Below are positions 7,827-16,689 of a stretch of 64,000 nt of DNA, in pieces. Location of the stretch: the NCBI GenBank assembly GCA_002102225.1, contig LQPB01000076.1, positions 1 to 64,000 on the forward strand. The letters are read 5' to 3'. Numbering within the stretch: the first letter of the stretch is position 1; each line of letters opens with the position of its first letter. Origin of the DNA: Mycobacterium interjectum (GTDB lineage: Bacteria > Actinomycetota > Actinomycetes > Mycobacteriales > Mycobacteriaceae). The translations under genes were made by a program, and so were the position numbers. The notes below the pieces were generated by a model. It ran no database searches. It saw only the letters and a program-made list of their open reading frames with translations, and was not told the origin of the DNA.

Positions 7827-7932
7827 GTGACGGTCGCAAGCGCGGCGTAGCCGGGCGCGGCGGGCCGTCACGATGAGTATGTGGTGACGGTCGCAAGCGC
7901 GGCGTAGCCGGGCGCGGCGGGCCGTCACGATG
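7827..7932. repeat. Two perfect 49-bp direct repeats, each with a hairpin
   Basis: 7827-7875 and 7884-7932 are identical over 49 bp, with an 8-base spacer (period 57). Within each unit GTGACGG pairs with CCGTCAC near the ends, and an internal GCGCGGC-GTA-GCCG segment can pair too, so each copy can fold as a stem-loop. They lie between the pgi promoter and the chorismate mutase gene. I recall similar units scattered between genes in mycobacteria, suggesting a REP-like dispersed element duplicated in tandem here. Confidence 0.75.
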
Positions 7933-7981
7933 GGGATGCGGTCCGACAGGGCCGAGCCAGATCTGGCTCGCGGCAGTGCCC

Positions 7982-8299
7982 TCAGTGGCCGAGCCGGCCC
8001 CGGCCCAGCCGCAATAGCAGCATCGCCAGGTCCTTACCCTCGGGACCGAGCTCGCTGTAGCGTTCGATGACCTTCATCTCGCGGCTGTGCACCAGCCGGG
8101 TGCCGCCGGACGCCATGCGCACCTTGCCGATCGCCTGGGACACCTCGGCGCGCCGCTTTACCGCGGCGAGGATCTCGGCGTCCAATCGGTCGATCTCTTG
8201 GCGCAACTGCTCGATGTCGGTGGCCTCTTGGGACTCGACCATCTCGATGTTCATTTCGGCTAACTCCGCATTCTCGTGATGTGGGGGTTCTGGTCTCAT
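7982..8299 (-). CDS. aroQ: Intracellular chorismate mutase (AroQ-delta)
   Basis: 105 residues, as in M. tuberculosis Rv0948c. It rearranges chorismate to prephenate on the way to Phe and Tyr. The AroQ helical fold is recognisable: LRQEIDRLDAEILAAVKRRAEVSQAIGK near residues 32-60 supplies catalytic Arg/Lys residues, followed by REMKVIERYSELG and the C-terminal LLRLGRGRLGH tail that, from published work on Rv0948c, contacts DAHP synthase and activates the mutase. ATG at 8299 is chosen because the product then matches the known N-terminus MRPEPPHHENAEL; upstream in-frame codons would extend into the uvrD1 leader. Confidence 0.93.
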   Translation of the reverse strand: MRPEPPHHENAELAEMNIEMVESQEATDIEQLRQEIDRLDAEILAAVKRRAEVSQAIGKVRMASGGTRLVHSREMKVIERYSELGPEGKDLAMLLLRLGRGRLGH

Positions 8300-8325
8300 C
8301 CGATATCGGGCCTCACAAAAGAGAC

Positions 8326-8358
8326 GAGCCCCGAATCCGGAAGCGGACCACGGGGCTC
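8326..8358. other. Hairpin in the chorismate mutase/uvrD1 divergent spacer
   Basis: GAGCCCCG and CGGGGCTC form a perfect 8-bp stem around 17 bases. It lies in the 236-base spacer between two divergent genes. It could be a leader structure of the chorismate mutase transcript or part of an unannotated small RNA; nothing further supports either. The rest of the spacer shows TAGATT at 8522-8527 as a possible uvrD1 -10. Confidence 0.35.
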
Positions 8359-8535
8359 TGCGAAAGCAGCTACACCACGGGCACCGCTGGCCGGTACCCG
8401 TAGAAAAATCGGCGCTGCATGTTGAGCACCAACTGAGTGTGCCACTACGGGCCGCGACCACGCAAAAAGGGGCCCGGCGCGCCAGGCTGCCTGGCCAGCG
8501 GAGTAGTCGGAGCCCGGCGGTAGATTTGGACCGAC

Positions 8536-10860
8536 ATGACTGTGCACGCGACCAGTACTACCGAAGCCAAGTCCGCCGCCGAAGCAGAGGAGCTGCTCGA
8601 CGGGCTCAACCCGCAACAGCGCCAGGCGGTGGTGCACGAGGGCGCACCGCTGCTGATCGTCGCGGGCGCGGGCTCGGGCAAGACGGCGGTCCTGACGCGG
8701 CGCATCGCCTACCTGATCGCGGCGCGCGGCGTCGGCGTCGGCCAGATCCTGGCCATCACCTTCACCAATAAGGCCGCCGCGGAGATGCGCGAACGCGTGG
8801 TGCGCCTGGTGGGTAACCGCGCACGCGCGATGTGGGTGTCCACGTTCCACTCGACCTGCGTGCGCATCCTGCGCAACCAGGCCTCGCTGATCGAGGGGCT
8901 CAACTCCAACTTCTCGATCTACGACGCCGACGACTCGCGGCGGCTGCTGCAGATGATCGGCCGCGACATGGGGCTGGACATCAAGCGCTACTCGCCGCGG
9001 CTGCTGGCCAATGCCATCTCCAACCTGAAAAACGAGTTGATCTATCCCGACGAGGCCCTGGCCAACCTGTCGGACGACTCCGATGAGTTGAGCCGCACGG
9101 TGGCCTCCGTCTACGGCGAATACCAGCGGCGGCTGCGGGCCGCCAACGCGTTGGACTTCGACGACCTGATCGGGGAGACCGTCGCGGTGCTGCAGACGTT
9201 CCCCCAAATCGCGCAGTACTACCGCCGGAGGTTCCGGCACGTGCTGGTCGACGAATACCAGGACACCAACCACGCCCAGTACGTGCTGGTGCGCGAATTG
9301 GTGGGCACCGACACCGAGGGCGACGTCCCGCCGGCGGAATTGTGCGTGGTGGGCGACGCCGATCAATCGATCTACGCATTCCGCGGCGCGACCATTCGCA
9401 ACATCGAGGACTTCGAGCGCGACTATCCCGACGCGAGAACCATTCTGCTGGAACAGAATTACCGCTCCACGCAGAACATACTGTCGGCGGCCAACTCGGT
9501 GATCGCCCGCAACACCGGACGTCGCGAGAAGCGCCTGTGGACCGACGCCGGCGCGGGCGAGCTGATCGTGGGCTACGTCGCCGACAACGAGCACGACGAG
9601 GCCCGGTTCGTGGCCGAGGAGATCGACGCGCTCGCCGAGCGGGGCGATATCACCTACAACGACGTGGCCGTGTTCTATCGCACCAACAACTCGTCGCGGT
9701 CGCTGGAAGAGGTCTTCATCCGCGCCGGCATCCCCTACAAAGTCGTTGGGGGAGTGCGCTTCTACGAGCGCAAGGAGATCCGCGACATCGTCGCCTACCT
9801 GCGGGTGCTGGACAATCCCGGTGACGCGGTCAGCATGCGGCGCATCCTCAACACGCCGCGCCGGGGCATCGGGGACCGGGCCGAGGCGTGCGTGGCGGTG
9901 TACGCCGAGAACACCGGCGCCAGCTTCGCCGACGCGCTGGTGGCCGCCGCCGAAGGCAGGGTGCCGATGCTGAATACCCGCGCGGAGAAGGCGATCGCGG
10001 GCTTCGTCGAGCTGCTGGACGAGCTGAGGGGCCACCTCGACGACGACCTCGGCGAATTGGTCGAGCTGGTGCTCGAGCGCAGCGGCTACCGCCGCGAGCT
10101 GGAGTCCTCCACCGATCCGCAGGAGCTGGCCAGGCTGGACAACCTGAACGAATTGGTCAGCGTTGCACACGAATTCAGCATCGATGAAGCCAATGCGGCG
10201 GCACTGGAGACTCCCGAGGACGAGGATGTGCCCGACACCGGCGCCCTGGCGGCGTTTCTGGAGCGGGTGTCGCTGGTCGCCGACGCCGACGAAATCCCCG
10301 AGCACGGAGCCGGTTTGGTCACGCTGATGACGCTGCACACCGCGAAGGGGCTGGAGTTTCCGGTGGTGTTCGTCACCGGCTGGGAGGACGGGATGTTCCC
10401 CCACATGCGGTCGCTGGACGACCCCACCGAACTGTCCGAAGAGCGGCGGCTGGCCTACGTCGGCATCACCCGGGCCCGGCAGCGGCTGTACGTCAGCCGG
10501 GCCATCGTGCGGTCCTCGTGGGGGCAGCCGATGCTCAACCCGGAATCGCGTTTCCTGCAGGAGATTCCGCAGGAGCTCATCGACTGGCGGCGCAGCGCGC
10601 CGCCGTCGTCGTCGTTCAGCGCCCCGGTGAGCGGTGCCGGACGGTTCGGCGCGCCGCGCCCGTCGCCGACCCGGTCGGGGGCGAGCAAGCGCCCGCTGCT
10701 GGTGCTGCAACCCGGCGACCGGGTGACTCACGACAAGTACGGGCTGGGCCGGGTCGAGGAGGTGTCCGGAGTCGGTGAATCGGCCATGTCGCTGATCGAC
10801 TTCGGCAGCTCGGGGCGGGTGAAGCTGATGCACAACCACGCCCCCGTCAGCAAGCTCTGA
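8536..10860 (+). CDS. uvrD1: ATP-dependent DNA helicase UvrD1/PcrA
   Basis: 774 residues, superfamily 1A. All helicase motifs are visible: Q motif LNPQQRQAV, Walker A AGAGSGKT near residue 43, ITFTNKAA (Ia), DEEx-box variant VDEYQDTN near 240 (II), GDADQSIYAFRGA (III), LEQNYRS (IV), LHTAKGLEFPVVF near 592 (V) and VGITRARQRLYVSRA near 645 (VI). The C-terminal 60 residues (PGDRVTHDKYGLGRVEEV...) form the Tudor-like domain that in mycobacterial UvrD1 binds Ku and RNA polymerase. Roles are nucleotide-excision repair and 3'-5' unwinding. Its start follows TAGATT after 8 bases. Corresponds to Rv0949. Confidence 0.97.
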   Translation: MTVHATSTTEAKSAAEAEELLDGLNPQQRQAVVHEGAPLLIVAGAGSGKTAVLTRRIAYLIAARGVGVGQILAITFTNKAAAEMRERVVRLVGNRARAMWVSTFHSTCVRILRNQASLIEGLNSNFSIYDADDSRRLLQMIGRDMGLDIKRYSPRLLANAISNLKNELIYPDEALANLSDDSDELSRTVASVYGEYQRRLRAANALDFDDLIGETVAVLQTFPQIAQYYRRRFRHVLVDEYQDTNHAQYVLVRELVGTDTEGDVPPAELCVVGDADQSIYAFRGATIRNIEDFERDYPDARTILLEQNYRSTQNILSAANSVIARNTGRREKRLWTDAGAGELIVGYVADNEHDEARFVAEEIDALAERGDITYNDVAVFYRTNNSSRSLEEVFIRAGIPYKVVGGVRFYERKEIRDIVAYLRVLDNPGDAVSMRRILNTPRRGIGDRAEACVAVYAENTGASFADALVAAAEGRVPMLNTRAEKAIAGFVELLDELRGHLDDDLGELVELVLERSGYRRELESSTDPQELARLDNLNELVSVAHEFSIDEANAAALETPEDEDVPDTGALAAFLERVSLVADADEIPEHGAGLVTLMTLHTAKGLEFPVVFVTGWEDGMFPHMRSLDDPTELSEERRLAYVGITRARQRLYVSRAIVRSSWGQPMLNPESRFLQEIPQELIDWRRSAPPSSSFSAPVSGAGRFGAPRPSPTRSGASKRPLLVLQPGDRVTHDKYGLGRVEEVSGVGESAMSLIDFGSSGRVKLMHNHAPVSKL

Positions 10861-10954
10861 CTCGCCGAGCGTGACGTCAGGGCGAGATTTTCGCCGATTC
10901 TTCGCCGCCAGAACACGTTCGGCGCAAAGGGCGCGAACGGCGCAAGAAATTCAG

Positions 10955-11533
10955 TTACGCCTGCAGCCAGCGCTTGGTCTGCGGATGAAACGCCAGCGCC
11001 ACGCTGGCAACCGGCAGCAGCCACAGGGTGTAGACGATCCACGCCACGCGCGCGCCCGCGATGAACACGCCGCCGTAGGTCAGCACCGCGACCACCGCGC
11101 CGGCCGCGATGAGGTAGCGGCCGAGCGGCCGGTGCTGCAACAGCATGATCACCCCGGAGATCGTGGTGATTGCGAAGACCAGCGCGAGGAAGGCGACCGC
11201 GATGCAGAAGAGGCGGTCGGTCCGCCACCACCCCGCGATCAGGTCGGTGGCCACCACCGACGTGGCCCATCCGCTGACGATGGTGACGGCGGCGGCAGCG
11301 ACGGCGGTCCGGCCACTCGGCTCGTGGCCGGGCACACCCGCCAGCCCATGCCGGACCGCGGCTGTGGCGCCCTCGGGTGCCGACTGCCGGGGGAGCTGCG
11401 TCGTCGGGGACTCCGGGACTACGGGCATCGGCCCGGTCGGTGCCCGCCGGATGATCCGCGTCTGCGATTCCGAGGGTGGTGCGGCGGCCTCGGGGGTGGG
11501 CGCAGGAGCAGCGGGGTCGTTCGGCGCGGTCAC
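10955..11533 (-). CDS. Small integral membrane protein, unknown function
   Basis: 192 residues starting at GTG 11533, one base after the stop of the M23 peptidase gene (TGA-G-GTG), so translation is coupled. A Pro/Ala-rich cytoplasmic-looking N-terminus of about 75 residues (with TRIIRRAPTGPMPVV) precedes four hydrophobic segments near residues 83-105, 112-136, 142-163 and 165-185. No family motif is recognised. The coupling to a peptidoglycan hydrolase-type gene suggests an envelope role (inference). Between its 3' end and uvrD1 (10861-10954) there is a short GC-rich stem, GGCGA/TCGCC at 10881-10895, and nothing else recognisable. Confidence 0.7.
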   Translation of the reverse strand: MTAPNDPAAPAPTPEAAAPPSESQTRIIRRAPTGPMPVVPESPTTQLPRQSAPEGATAAVRHGLAGVPGHEPSGRTAVAAAAVTIVSGWATSVVATDLIAGWWRTDRLFCIAVAFLALVFAITTISGVIMLLQHRPLGRYLIAAGAVVAVLTYGGVFIAGARVAWIVYTLWLLPVASVALAFHPQTKRWLQA

Positions 11534-11534
11534 C

Positions 11535-12668
11535 TCAGCCAGCGTAGTTGCCGACGTTAAGACCCCGCTTTGCAAGCCATGGGACTGGGTCGATCCGTTC
11601 GGTTCCGCCCAGAAGCACCTCAAAGTGCAGGTGTGGCCCGGTGGAATTGCCGCGGTTGCCCATGGTGGCGATCTGGTCACCGGCCATCACGCGCTGGCCG
11701 ACGCTGACCAGCGTCGTGTTGACGTGCCCGTAGAGCGTGACCGTGCCGTCGGCGTGGCGGAGCTTGACCAGCGCCCCGTAGCCGGCGGCGGGACCGGAGT
11801 CGATGACGACGCCGTCGGACACCGCATAGATCGGCGTCCCGATCGAGTTGGCGAGGTCGATGCCCGCGTGCAGCACGCCCCAGCGGTAGCCGAAATTGGA
11901 GGTGAAGATCCCCTTCGTCGGCATCACATAGAGCGGCTGCTGCAGCCGGGCCTCGCGCTGGGCGCGATCGTTGGCGAAAGCCATGCCCTTGGCGAGCTCC
12001 TCGTTGTGCACCGCGGCGTTCGCCGCGGGCTGGACCGCGATCACCTGGGCACCGCGGATCGTGTTGCTGCCCGCGCCGCCGGTGAGCGCCGACGCGTTGG
12101 CGGTCAGCACTGCCTCCGTCTTGGGCGTGTCGGCGTGGCTGGTCGCCGTGTGGGCCGCGGCGGCCGCCGCCCCGGCGGCCATTGCCGAGATCAGCAGGCG
12201 CCCCCGGGCCGCGCTGGTGGGCTGCTTACGGTGCTGCCCGCCGCGGCGTATGACGGGAATGACGTCGGTGATGTCCGAGTAGTTGGAACGACGCGCTTCA
12301 GTGGCGGCGGGACGGGGCTGCAACCGTGCCGGGACCGGCACGGCCGCGGGAGTGGCCAGCAGCAGCGGCCCCAGGTCGTCCGTGTCGTGCAGGTCGTCGA
12401 GCTCGGGAGCGAGCAGCACCCGAGCTTCGTTGTCGAAGGCGGAGTCGTTGCTGAAGTTCAGATCATCGAGATCGGCGGCCTCGTCGGCGAAATCCCAGTC
12501 GTCGAAGTCGAACCCGTCGAGCGGCAGGATTTCGGTGATCTCGTTGCGGTGAGCTTCCGTCCACCGGGCGCCTGCTGCGCGGCCTACCCTCACCACGCCT
12601 GTTGTTTCGGCAGATGGACGAGTCAAACGGTGCTGGGACAAGCTGAAATGTCCTCGTATCGTGACCAT
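11535..12668 (-). CDS. M23 family metallopeptidase (LytM-type), membrane-anchored
   Basis: 377 residues from the ATG at 12668. Residues 1-150 are an acidic, low-complexity cytoplasmic region rich in Asp/Leu. A hydrophobic segment ([15 protein letters not shown]) near 160 would anchor or export the protein. The C-terminal domain from about 245 is LytM: HAGIDLA supplies the first zinc His and Asp, YGHVNT an active-site His, and GPHLHFE the HxH pair, so the catalytic site is intact. Predicted peptidoglycan endopeptidase of the envelope. Corresponds to Rv0950c, which I recall as shorter (about 332), so the true start may lie downstream. Divergent from sucC; coupled to the small membrane protein gene. 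Confidence 0.88.
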   Translation of the reverse strand: MVTIRGHFSLSQHRLTRPSAETTGVVRVGRAAGARWTEAHRNEITEILPLDGFDFDDWDFADEAADLDDLNFSNDSAFDNEARVLLAPELDDLHDTDDLGPLLLATPAAVPVPARLQPRPAATEARRSNYSDITDVIPVIRRGGQHRKQPTSAARGRLLISAMAAGAAAAAAHTATSHADTPKTEAVLTANASALTGGAGSNTIRGAQVIAVQPAANAAVHNEELAKGMAFANDRAQREARLQQPLYVMPTKGIFTSNFGYRWGVLHAGIDLANSIGTPIYAVSDGVVIDSGPAAGYGALVKLRHADGTVTLYGHVNTTLVSVGQRVMAGDQIATMGNRGNSTGPHLHFEVLLGGTERIDPVPWLAKRGLNVGNYAG

Positions 12669-12834
12669 AACGTTATCTGGACCCTAGGAAGGTATCCGCT
12701 AACCGACGGGGCTGGCAACCTCGGGCCAAGAACCCGACCGAGATTGTGATTCGCATCACTTTTGCGGGGTACCGGTATGCCGTGAGCTGCGCCACATCGG
12801 CGGACGCGACGGTAGCACGCGTTCGAAGGGTGGA

Positions 12835-12840
12835 TACAGT
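12835..12840 (+). promoter_or_regulatory. Leaderless -10 element upstream of the sucC small ORF
   Basis: TACAGT, then 6 bases, then GTG at 12847. This is the best -10 candidate for the sucCD transcript. Confidence 0.5.
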
Positions 12841-12846
12841 GCCACC

Positions 12847-12900
12847 GTGCGAGTCGCCGATTCCGGCTGCCCCCATTGCGGGGCCCACGTACAGGCCTAG
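12847..12900 (+). CDS. Leaderless small ORF with a Cys-Pro-His-Cys motif upstream of sucC (17 codons)
   Basis: GTG at 12847 opens 17 codons, [17 protein letters not shown], ending in TAG at 12898-12900, 28 bases before the sucC ATG. TACAGT lies 6 bases before the GTG, so the ORF would be the first thing translated on a leaderless sucCD mRNA. The peptide has a zinc-knuckle-like CPHC plus a further His. Mycobacteria are known to use leaderless Cys-containing short ORFs as attenuators of downstream operons; whether this one does is inference. It is in a different frame from sucC. Confidence 0.45.
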   Translation: MRVADSGCPHCGAHVQA

Positions 12901-12928
12901 CAGCAAGTCGAGCGAAGACAGTGAGCCC

Positions 12929-14092
12929 ATGGACCTTTTCGAGTATCAAGCTAAAGAGTTGTTCGCCAAGCACAACGTACCGAGCACGCCCGGTCGGGTG
13001 ACCGACACCGCCGAGGGTGCCCGGGCCATCGCCGAGGAGATCGGTCGGCCCGTGATGGTGAAGGCCCAGGTCAAGATCGGGGGCCGCGGCAAGGCCGGCG
13101 GCGTCAAATACGCCGCGACGCCCGAGGACGCCTACGAGCACGCCAAGAACATCCTCGGCCTGGACATCAAGGGCCACGTCGTGAAGAAGCTGCTCGTCGC
13201 CGAGGCCAGCGACATCGCCGAGGAGTACTACATCTCCTTCCTGCTCGACCGCGCCAACCGCACCTATCTGGCGATGTGCTCGGTCGAGGGCGGCATGGAG
13301 ATCGAGGAAGTCGCCGCCACCAAGCCCGACCGGCTCGCCAAGGTCCCGGTCAGCGCCGTCAAGGGGGTCGACGAGGCGACTGCCCGGTCCATCGCCGAGC
13401 AAGGCCACCTGCCGGCCGAGGTGCTCGACGCCGCCGCGGTCACCATCTCCAAGCTGTGGGAGCTCTTCGTCGCCGAGGACGCGACGCTGGTGGAGGTCAA
13501 CCCGCTGGTGCGCACCCCCGACGACCGCATCCTGGCGCTGGACGGCAAGGTCACGCTCGACGCCAACGCCGATTTCCGCCACCCCGACCACACCGAGTTC
13601 GAGGACCGCGAGGCCACCGATCCGCTGGAGCTCAAGGCCAAGGAACACCACCTCAACTACGTCAAGCTCGACGGCGCTGTCGGCATCATCGGCAACGGCG
13701 CGGGCCTGGTGATGTCGACCCTCGACGTCGTCGCCTACGCCGGGGAGAAGCACGGCGGAGTCAAGCCGGCCAACTTCCTGGACATCGGCGGCGGCGCCTC
13801 GGCCGAGGTGATGGCCGCCGGGTTGGACGTGGTCCTGGGCGACCAACAGGTCAAGAGCGTGTTCGTCAACGTCTTCGGCGGCATCACCTCCTGCGACGCG
13901 GTGGCCACCGGCATCGTCAAGGCGCTGGAAATCCTGGGCGACGAGGCCAACAAGCCGCTGGTGGTGCGGCTCGACGGCAACAACGTCGACGAGGGCCGTC
14001 GCATCCTGACCGAGGCCAACCACCCGCTGGTGACGCTGGTGGCCACGATGGACGAGGCCGCCGACAAGGCCGCCGAGCTGGCGAGCGCCTAG
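12929..14092 (+). CDS. sucC: Succinyl-CoA synthetase beta subunit
   Basis: 387 residues, exactly the usual length. With SucD it makes succinate, CoA and NTP from succinyl-CoA in the TCA cycle. The N-terminal ATP-grasp domain starts at [12 protein letters not shown], with the nucleotide-binding [14 protein letters not shown] near residues 46-59, EVNPLV near 190, and the C-terminal CoA-ligase domain with [13 protein letters not shown] near 291. The ATG at 12929 is chosen by this conserved N-terminus; the frame is open further upstream but into the leader. Preceded by a 17-codon leaderless ORF. The stop is 15 bases before sucD. Corresponds to Rv0951. Confidence 0.96.
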   Translation: MDLFEYQAKELFAKHNVPSTPGRVTDTAEGARAIAEEIGRPVMVKAQVKIGGRGKAGGVKYAATPEDAYEHAKNILGLDIKGHVVKKLLVAEASDIAEEYYISFLLDRANRTYLAMCSVEGGMEIEEVAATKPDRLAKVPVSAVKGVDEATARSIAEQGHLPAEVLDAAAVTISKLWELFVAEDATLVEVNPLVRTPDDRILALDGKVTLDANADFRHPDHTEFEDREATDPLELKAKEHHLNYVKLDGAVGIIGNGAGLVMSTLDVVAYAGEKHGGVKPANFLDIGGGASAEVMAAGLDVVLGDQQVKSVFVNVFGGITSCDAVATGIVKALEILGDEANKPLVVRLDGNNVDEGRRILTEANHPLVTLVATMDEAADKAAELASA

Positions 14093-14107
14093 AAAGGACT
14101 TCTGAAC

Positions 14108-15010
14108 ATGTCGATCTTCCTGAATAAGGACAACAAGGTCATCGTCCAGGGCATCACCGGCAGCGAGGCCACCGTCCACACCGCCCGAATGCTCAAGGCG
14201 GGCACCCAGATTGTCGGCGGGGTGAACGCGCGCAAGGCGGGCACCACGGTCACGCACGAGGACAAGGGCGGCCGGATCGTCAAGCTGCCGGTGTTCGGCG
14301 GCGTCGCGGAGGCGATGGAAAAGACCGGCGCCGACGTCTCGATCATCTTCGTGCCGCCGAAGTTCGCCAAGGACGCCATCATCGAGGCCGTCGACGCCGA
14401 GATTCCGCTGCTGGTGGTCATCACCGAGGGAATCCCGGTGCAGGACAGCGCATTTGCGTGGGCCTACAACGTCGAGAAGGGCGGCAAGACGCGCATCATC
14501 GGGCCGAACTGCCCCGGCATCATCACCCCTGGCGAGGCGCTGGTGGGCATCACCCCCGCCAACATCACCGGCCCGGGCCCGGTCGGGCTGGTGTCGAAGT
14601 CGGGGACGCTGACCTACCAAATGATGTACGAGCTGCGCGATTTCGGCTTCTCGACGTCCATCGGCATCGGTGGGGACCCGGTGATCGGCACCACCCACAT
14701 CGACGCCATCGAGGCCTTCGAGAAGGACCCCGACACCAAGGTCATCGTGATGATCGGTGAGATCGGCGGCGACGCCGAGGAGCGCGCCGCCGACTACATC
14801 AAGGCCCATGTCTCCAAGCCCGTCGTCGGTTACGTGGCCGGATTCACCGCCCCGGAGGGCAAGACAATGGGCCACGCCGGCGCCATCGTGTCCGGCTCGT
14901 CGGGCACCGCGGCAGCCAAGAAGGAAGCCTTGGAGGCGGCCGGCGTCAAAGTGGGTAAGACCCCGTCGGAGACGGCGGCGCTGGCCCGGGAGATCCTCAA
15001 GGCGCTGTAG
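14108..15010 (+). CDS. sucD: Succinyl-CoA synthetase alpha subunit
   Basis: 300 residues. The N-terminal CoA-binding Rossmann domain shows [15 protein letters not shown] near residue 16 and [21 protein letters not shown] is near 137; and the catalytic phosphohistidine lies in GHAGAIVSG near residue 256. All active-site elements are intact. AAAGGACTT upstream provides a ribosome site for the ATG at 14108, and the gene is co-transcribed with sucC. Corresponds to Rv0952. Confidence 0.96.
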   Translation: MSIFLNKDNKVIVQGITGSEATVHTARMLKAGTQIVGGVNARKAGTTVTHEDKGGRIVKLPVFGGVAEAMEKTGADVSIIFVPPKFAKDAIIEAVDAEIPLLVVITEGIPVQDSAFAWAYNVEKGGKTRIIGPNCPGIITPGEALVGITPANITGPGPVGLVSKSGTLTYQMMYELRDFGFSTSIGIGGDPVIGTTHIDAIEAFEKDPDTKVIVMIGEIGGDAEERAADYIKAHVSKPVVGYVAGFTAPEGKTMGHAGAIVSGSSGTAAAKKEALEAAGVKVGKTPSETAALAREILKAL

Positions 15011-15077
15011 CGGTTGCCGCCCCGTGACCGGACCCCGGTGGGCGGGCCGCAGTTCCGCTGCGGTAGATAGTTGAGCT

Positions 15078-16604
15078 ATGAATCTTGATGCGCGCACGCC
15101 CGTCGTCGTCGGTGTCGGTCAGGCCGCCGAGCGCATCGACGACGCCGCTTATCGGGCGATGTCACCGGTTGAGTTGGCTGCTGCCGCCGCCTCGGCCGCC
15201 CTGGCGGACTGTGGGGCCGACGTCGGGTCGGTGGCCGCGGCCGTCGACACCGTGGCCGGTGTCAGGCAATTCGAGATCTCCGGGCCCGTCGCCTCGGCCG
15301 TGCTGGGCCGGTCGAACAACTACCCGCGCTCGGTGGCCAAGCGGGTGGGGGCCACGCCCGCGCGCGCGATCCTCGAGATCGTCGGGGGCCAGGGGCCGCA
15401 GCATTTGATCAGCGAGCTGGCCGCGGAGATCGCGGCCGGCCGGTCGCAGGCGGCGCTGATCTTCGGGTCGGATGCGACCTCCACGCTGCGGCACTTCGCG
15501 AACGCCGAGCGCAAGCCCGACTTCACGGAGACCGTCGACGGCGACCTGGAGGACCGCGGGCACGGCATCGAGAAACTCATCTCGCGCTACACGGTCATTC
15601 ACGGGCTGACCAGCGCGCCGATCCAATACGGGTTGCTGGAAAACGCCCGGCGGGCCGGAACGGGGCTGGGTCCGTCCGAATATCGGCGGAGCATGGCCGA
15701 GCTGTTCGCGCCGTTCACCAAGATCGCCGCCAGCAACCCGTTCGCCGCCGCGCCGGTCGAGCGCACCGTCGACGAACTGATCACCGTGACCGAGGCCAAC
15801 CGGATGATCGCGGAGCCCTACCCGCGGCTGATGGTGGCGCGTGACCAGGTCAACCAGGGCGCGGCGGCGCTGCTGATGTCGGTCGGGGCCGCCCGTTCTT
15901 TGGGGGTGCCCGAGGAGAACTGGGTTTACCTGCACGGGCACGTCGACCTGGAGGAGCAGCCGCTGCTGGAGCGCCCGGATCTCGGGCACTCCCCGTCCGC
16001 CGTCATGGCGGTGCGCGAGGCGCTGGGCATGGCCGGCATCGAAGTCGACGACGTCGCCACCTTCGATCTCTACAGCTGCTTTCCGGTGCCGGTGTTCAAC
16101 ATCTGCGACGGCTTGGGAATTGCGCCCGACGACCCGCGGGGCCTGACGCTGACCGGCGGCCTGCCGTTCTTCGGCGGTGCGGGCAACAACTACTCCATGC
16201 ATGCGGTTGCCGAGACGGTCGCCCAAATGCGAAGCATGCCAGGGCAATTCGGCCTTGTGGGCGCCAACGGGGGCATCCTGAGTAAGTACTCGGTGGGGGT
16301 TTACTCCACCGCCCCGGCGGAATGGAAGCCGGATCGCAACGCGGAGCTGCAAGCCCGCGTCGGCGGCTGGCCGACCCAGGCCGTGACCGAGACCGCCGAT
16401 GGGCGCGGGACCGTCGAGACGTATACGGTGCGGCGCGACGACGGACGCCCGACCGGCATCATCATCGGCAGGCTCGACGACGGCACCCGGTTCCTCTCGA
16501 CCACCGAAGACGACGAACTGATCGCGCTGCTGATCGACGGCGACCCCCTGGGGAGCGCGGTCCGGGTGCGCTCGTTCGACTACGGCAACCGCTGCACCCT
16601 GTAG
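15078..16604 (+). CDS. Thiolase-superfamily protein (acetyl-CoA acetyltransferase-like), nucleophile Cys apparently absent
   Basis: 508 residues. N-terminal PVVVGVGQAAERID and the C-terminal GGLPFFGGAGNNYSMHAVAE segment place it in the SCP2-thiolase-like group, related to Rv1867-type proteins. Where canonical thiolases have the Cys nucleophile in a CxSGLQA-like helix start, this protein reads GGQGPQHLISE (near residue 99), without Cys. The active-site His of the second half is present in YSMHAVAE. About 100 C-terminal residues after the thiolase fold form an extra beta-rich domain typical of the subgroup. Possible role in lipid/sterol CoA-thioester metabolism, non-canonical or accessory to another enzyme. 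TAGATA 8 bases before the ATG may be a -10. Confidence 0.8.
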   Translation: MNLDARTPVVVGVGQAAERIDDAAYRAMSPVELAAAAASAALADCGADVGSVAAAVDTVAGVRQFEISGPVASAVLGRSNNYPRSVAKRVGATPARAILEIVGGQGPQHLISELAAEIAAGRSQAALIFGSDATSTLRHFANAERKPDFTETVDGDLEDRGHGIEKLISRYTVIHGLTSAPIQYGLLENARRAGTGLGPSEYRRSMAELFAPFTKIAASNPFAAAPVERTVDELITVTEANRMIAEPYPRLMVARDQVNQGAAALLMSVGAARSLGVPEENWVYLHGHVDLEEQPLLERPDLGHSPSAVMAVREALGMAGIEVDDVATFDLYSCFPVPVFNICDGLGIAPDDPRGLTLTGGLPFFGGAGNNYSMHAVAETVAQMRSMPGQFGLVGANGGILSKYSVGVYSTAPAEWKPDRNAELQARVGGWPTQAVTETADGRGTVETYTVRRDDGRPTGIIIGRLDDGTRFLSTTEDDELIALLIDGDPLGSAVRVRSFDYGNRCTL

Positions 16605-16610
16605 GGCCAC

Positions 16611-16660
16611 CAGACGCAGAATCGCATTCCGCGACGCGGATTGATGCGATTCTGCGTCTG
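16611..16660. terminator. Very long near-perfect hairpin between convergent genes
   Basis: Outer arms of 17 bp (16611-16627 and 16644-16660, starting CAGACGCAGAATC) are perfectly complementary. The inner part continues with TCCGCG-A-CGCGGA, so the whole element is a 23-bp stem interrupted only by a 3-base TTG bulge. It begins 6 bases after the thiolase-like stop and ends 29 bases from the stop of the convergent oxidoreductase, a position suited to bidirectional termination. No U-tract follows. Confidence 0.7.
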
Positions 16661-16689
16661 CTCGCAAGCGGGAGGTGCCCCCGTTCGCG

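Noticed and set aside
7827-7932. Possible CRISPR array
   Set aside because: Only two units with an 8-base spacer, no further repeats and no cas genes; better explained as a REP-like tandem duplication.
8296-10839. 847-codon open frame on the minus strand opposite uvrD1
   Set aside because: It is the antisense shadow of uvrD1 in a high-GC genome; composition is Arg/His/Gly/Val-rich, no domain is recognisable, and uvrD1 has every helicase motif.
12623-15097. 824-codon minus-strand open frame opposite sucCD
   Set aside because: Shadow of sucC and sucD; Asp/Gly/Val/His-rich with no domain.
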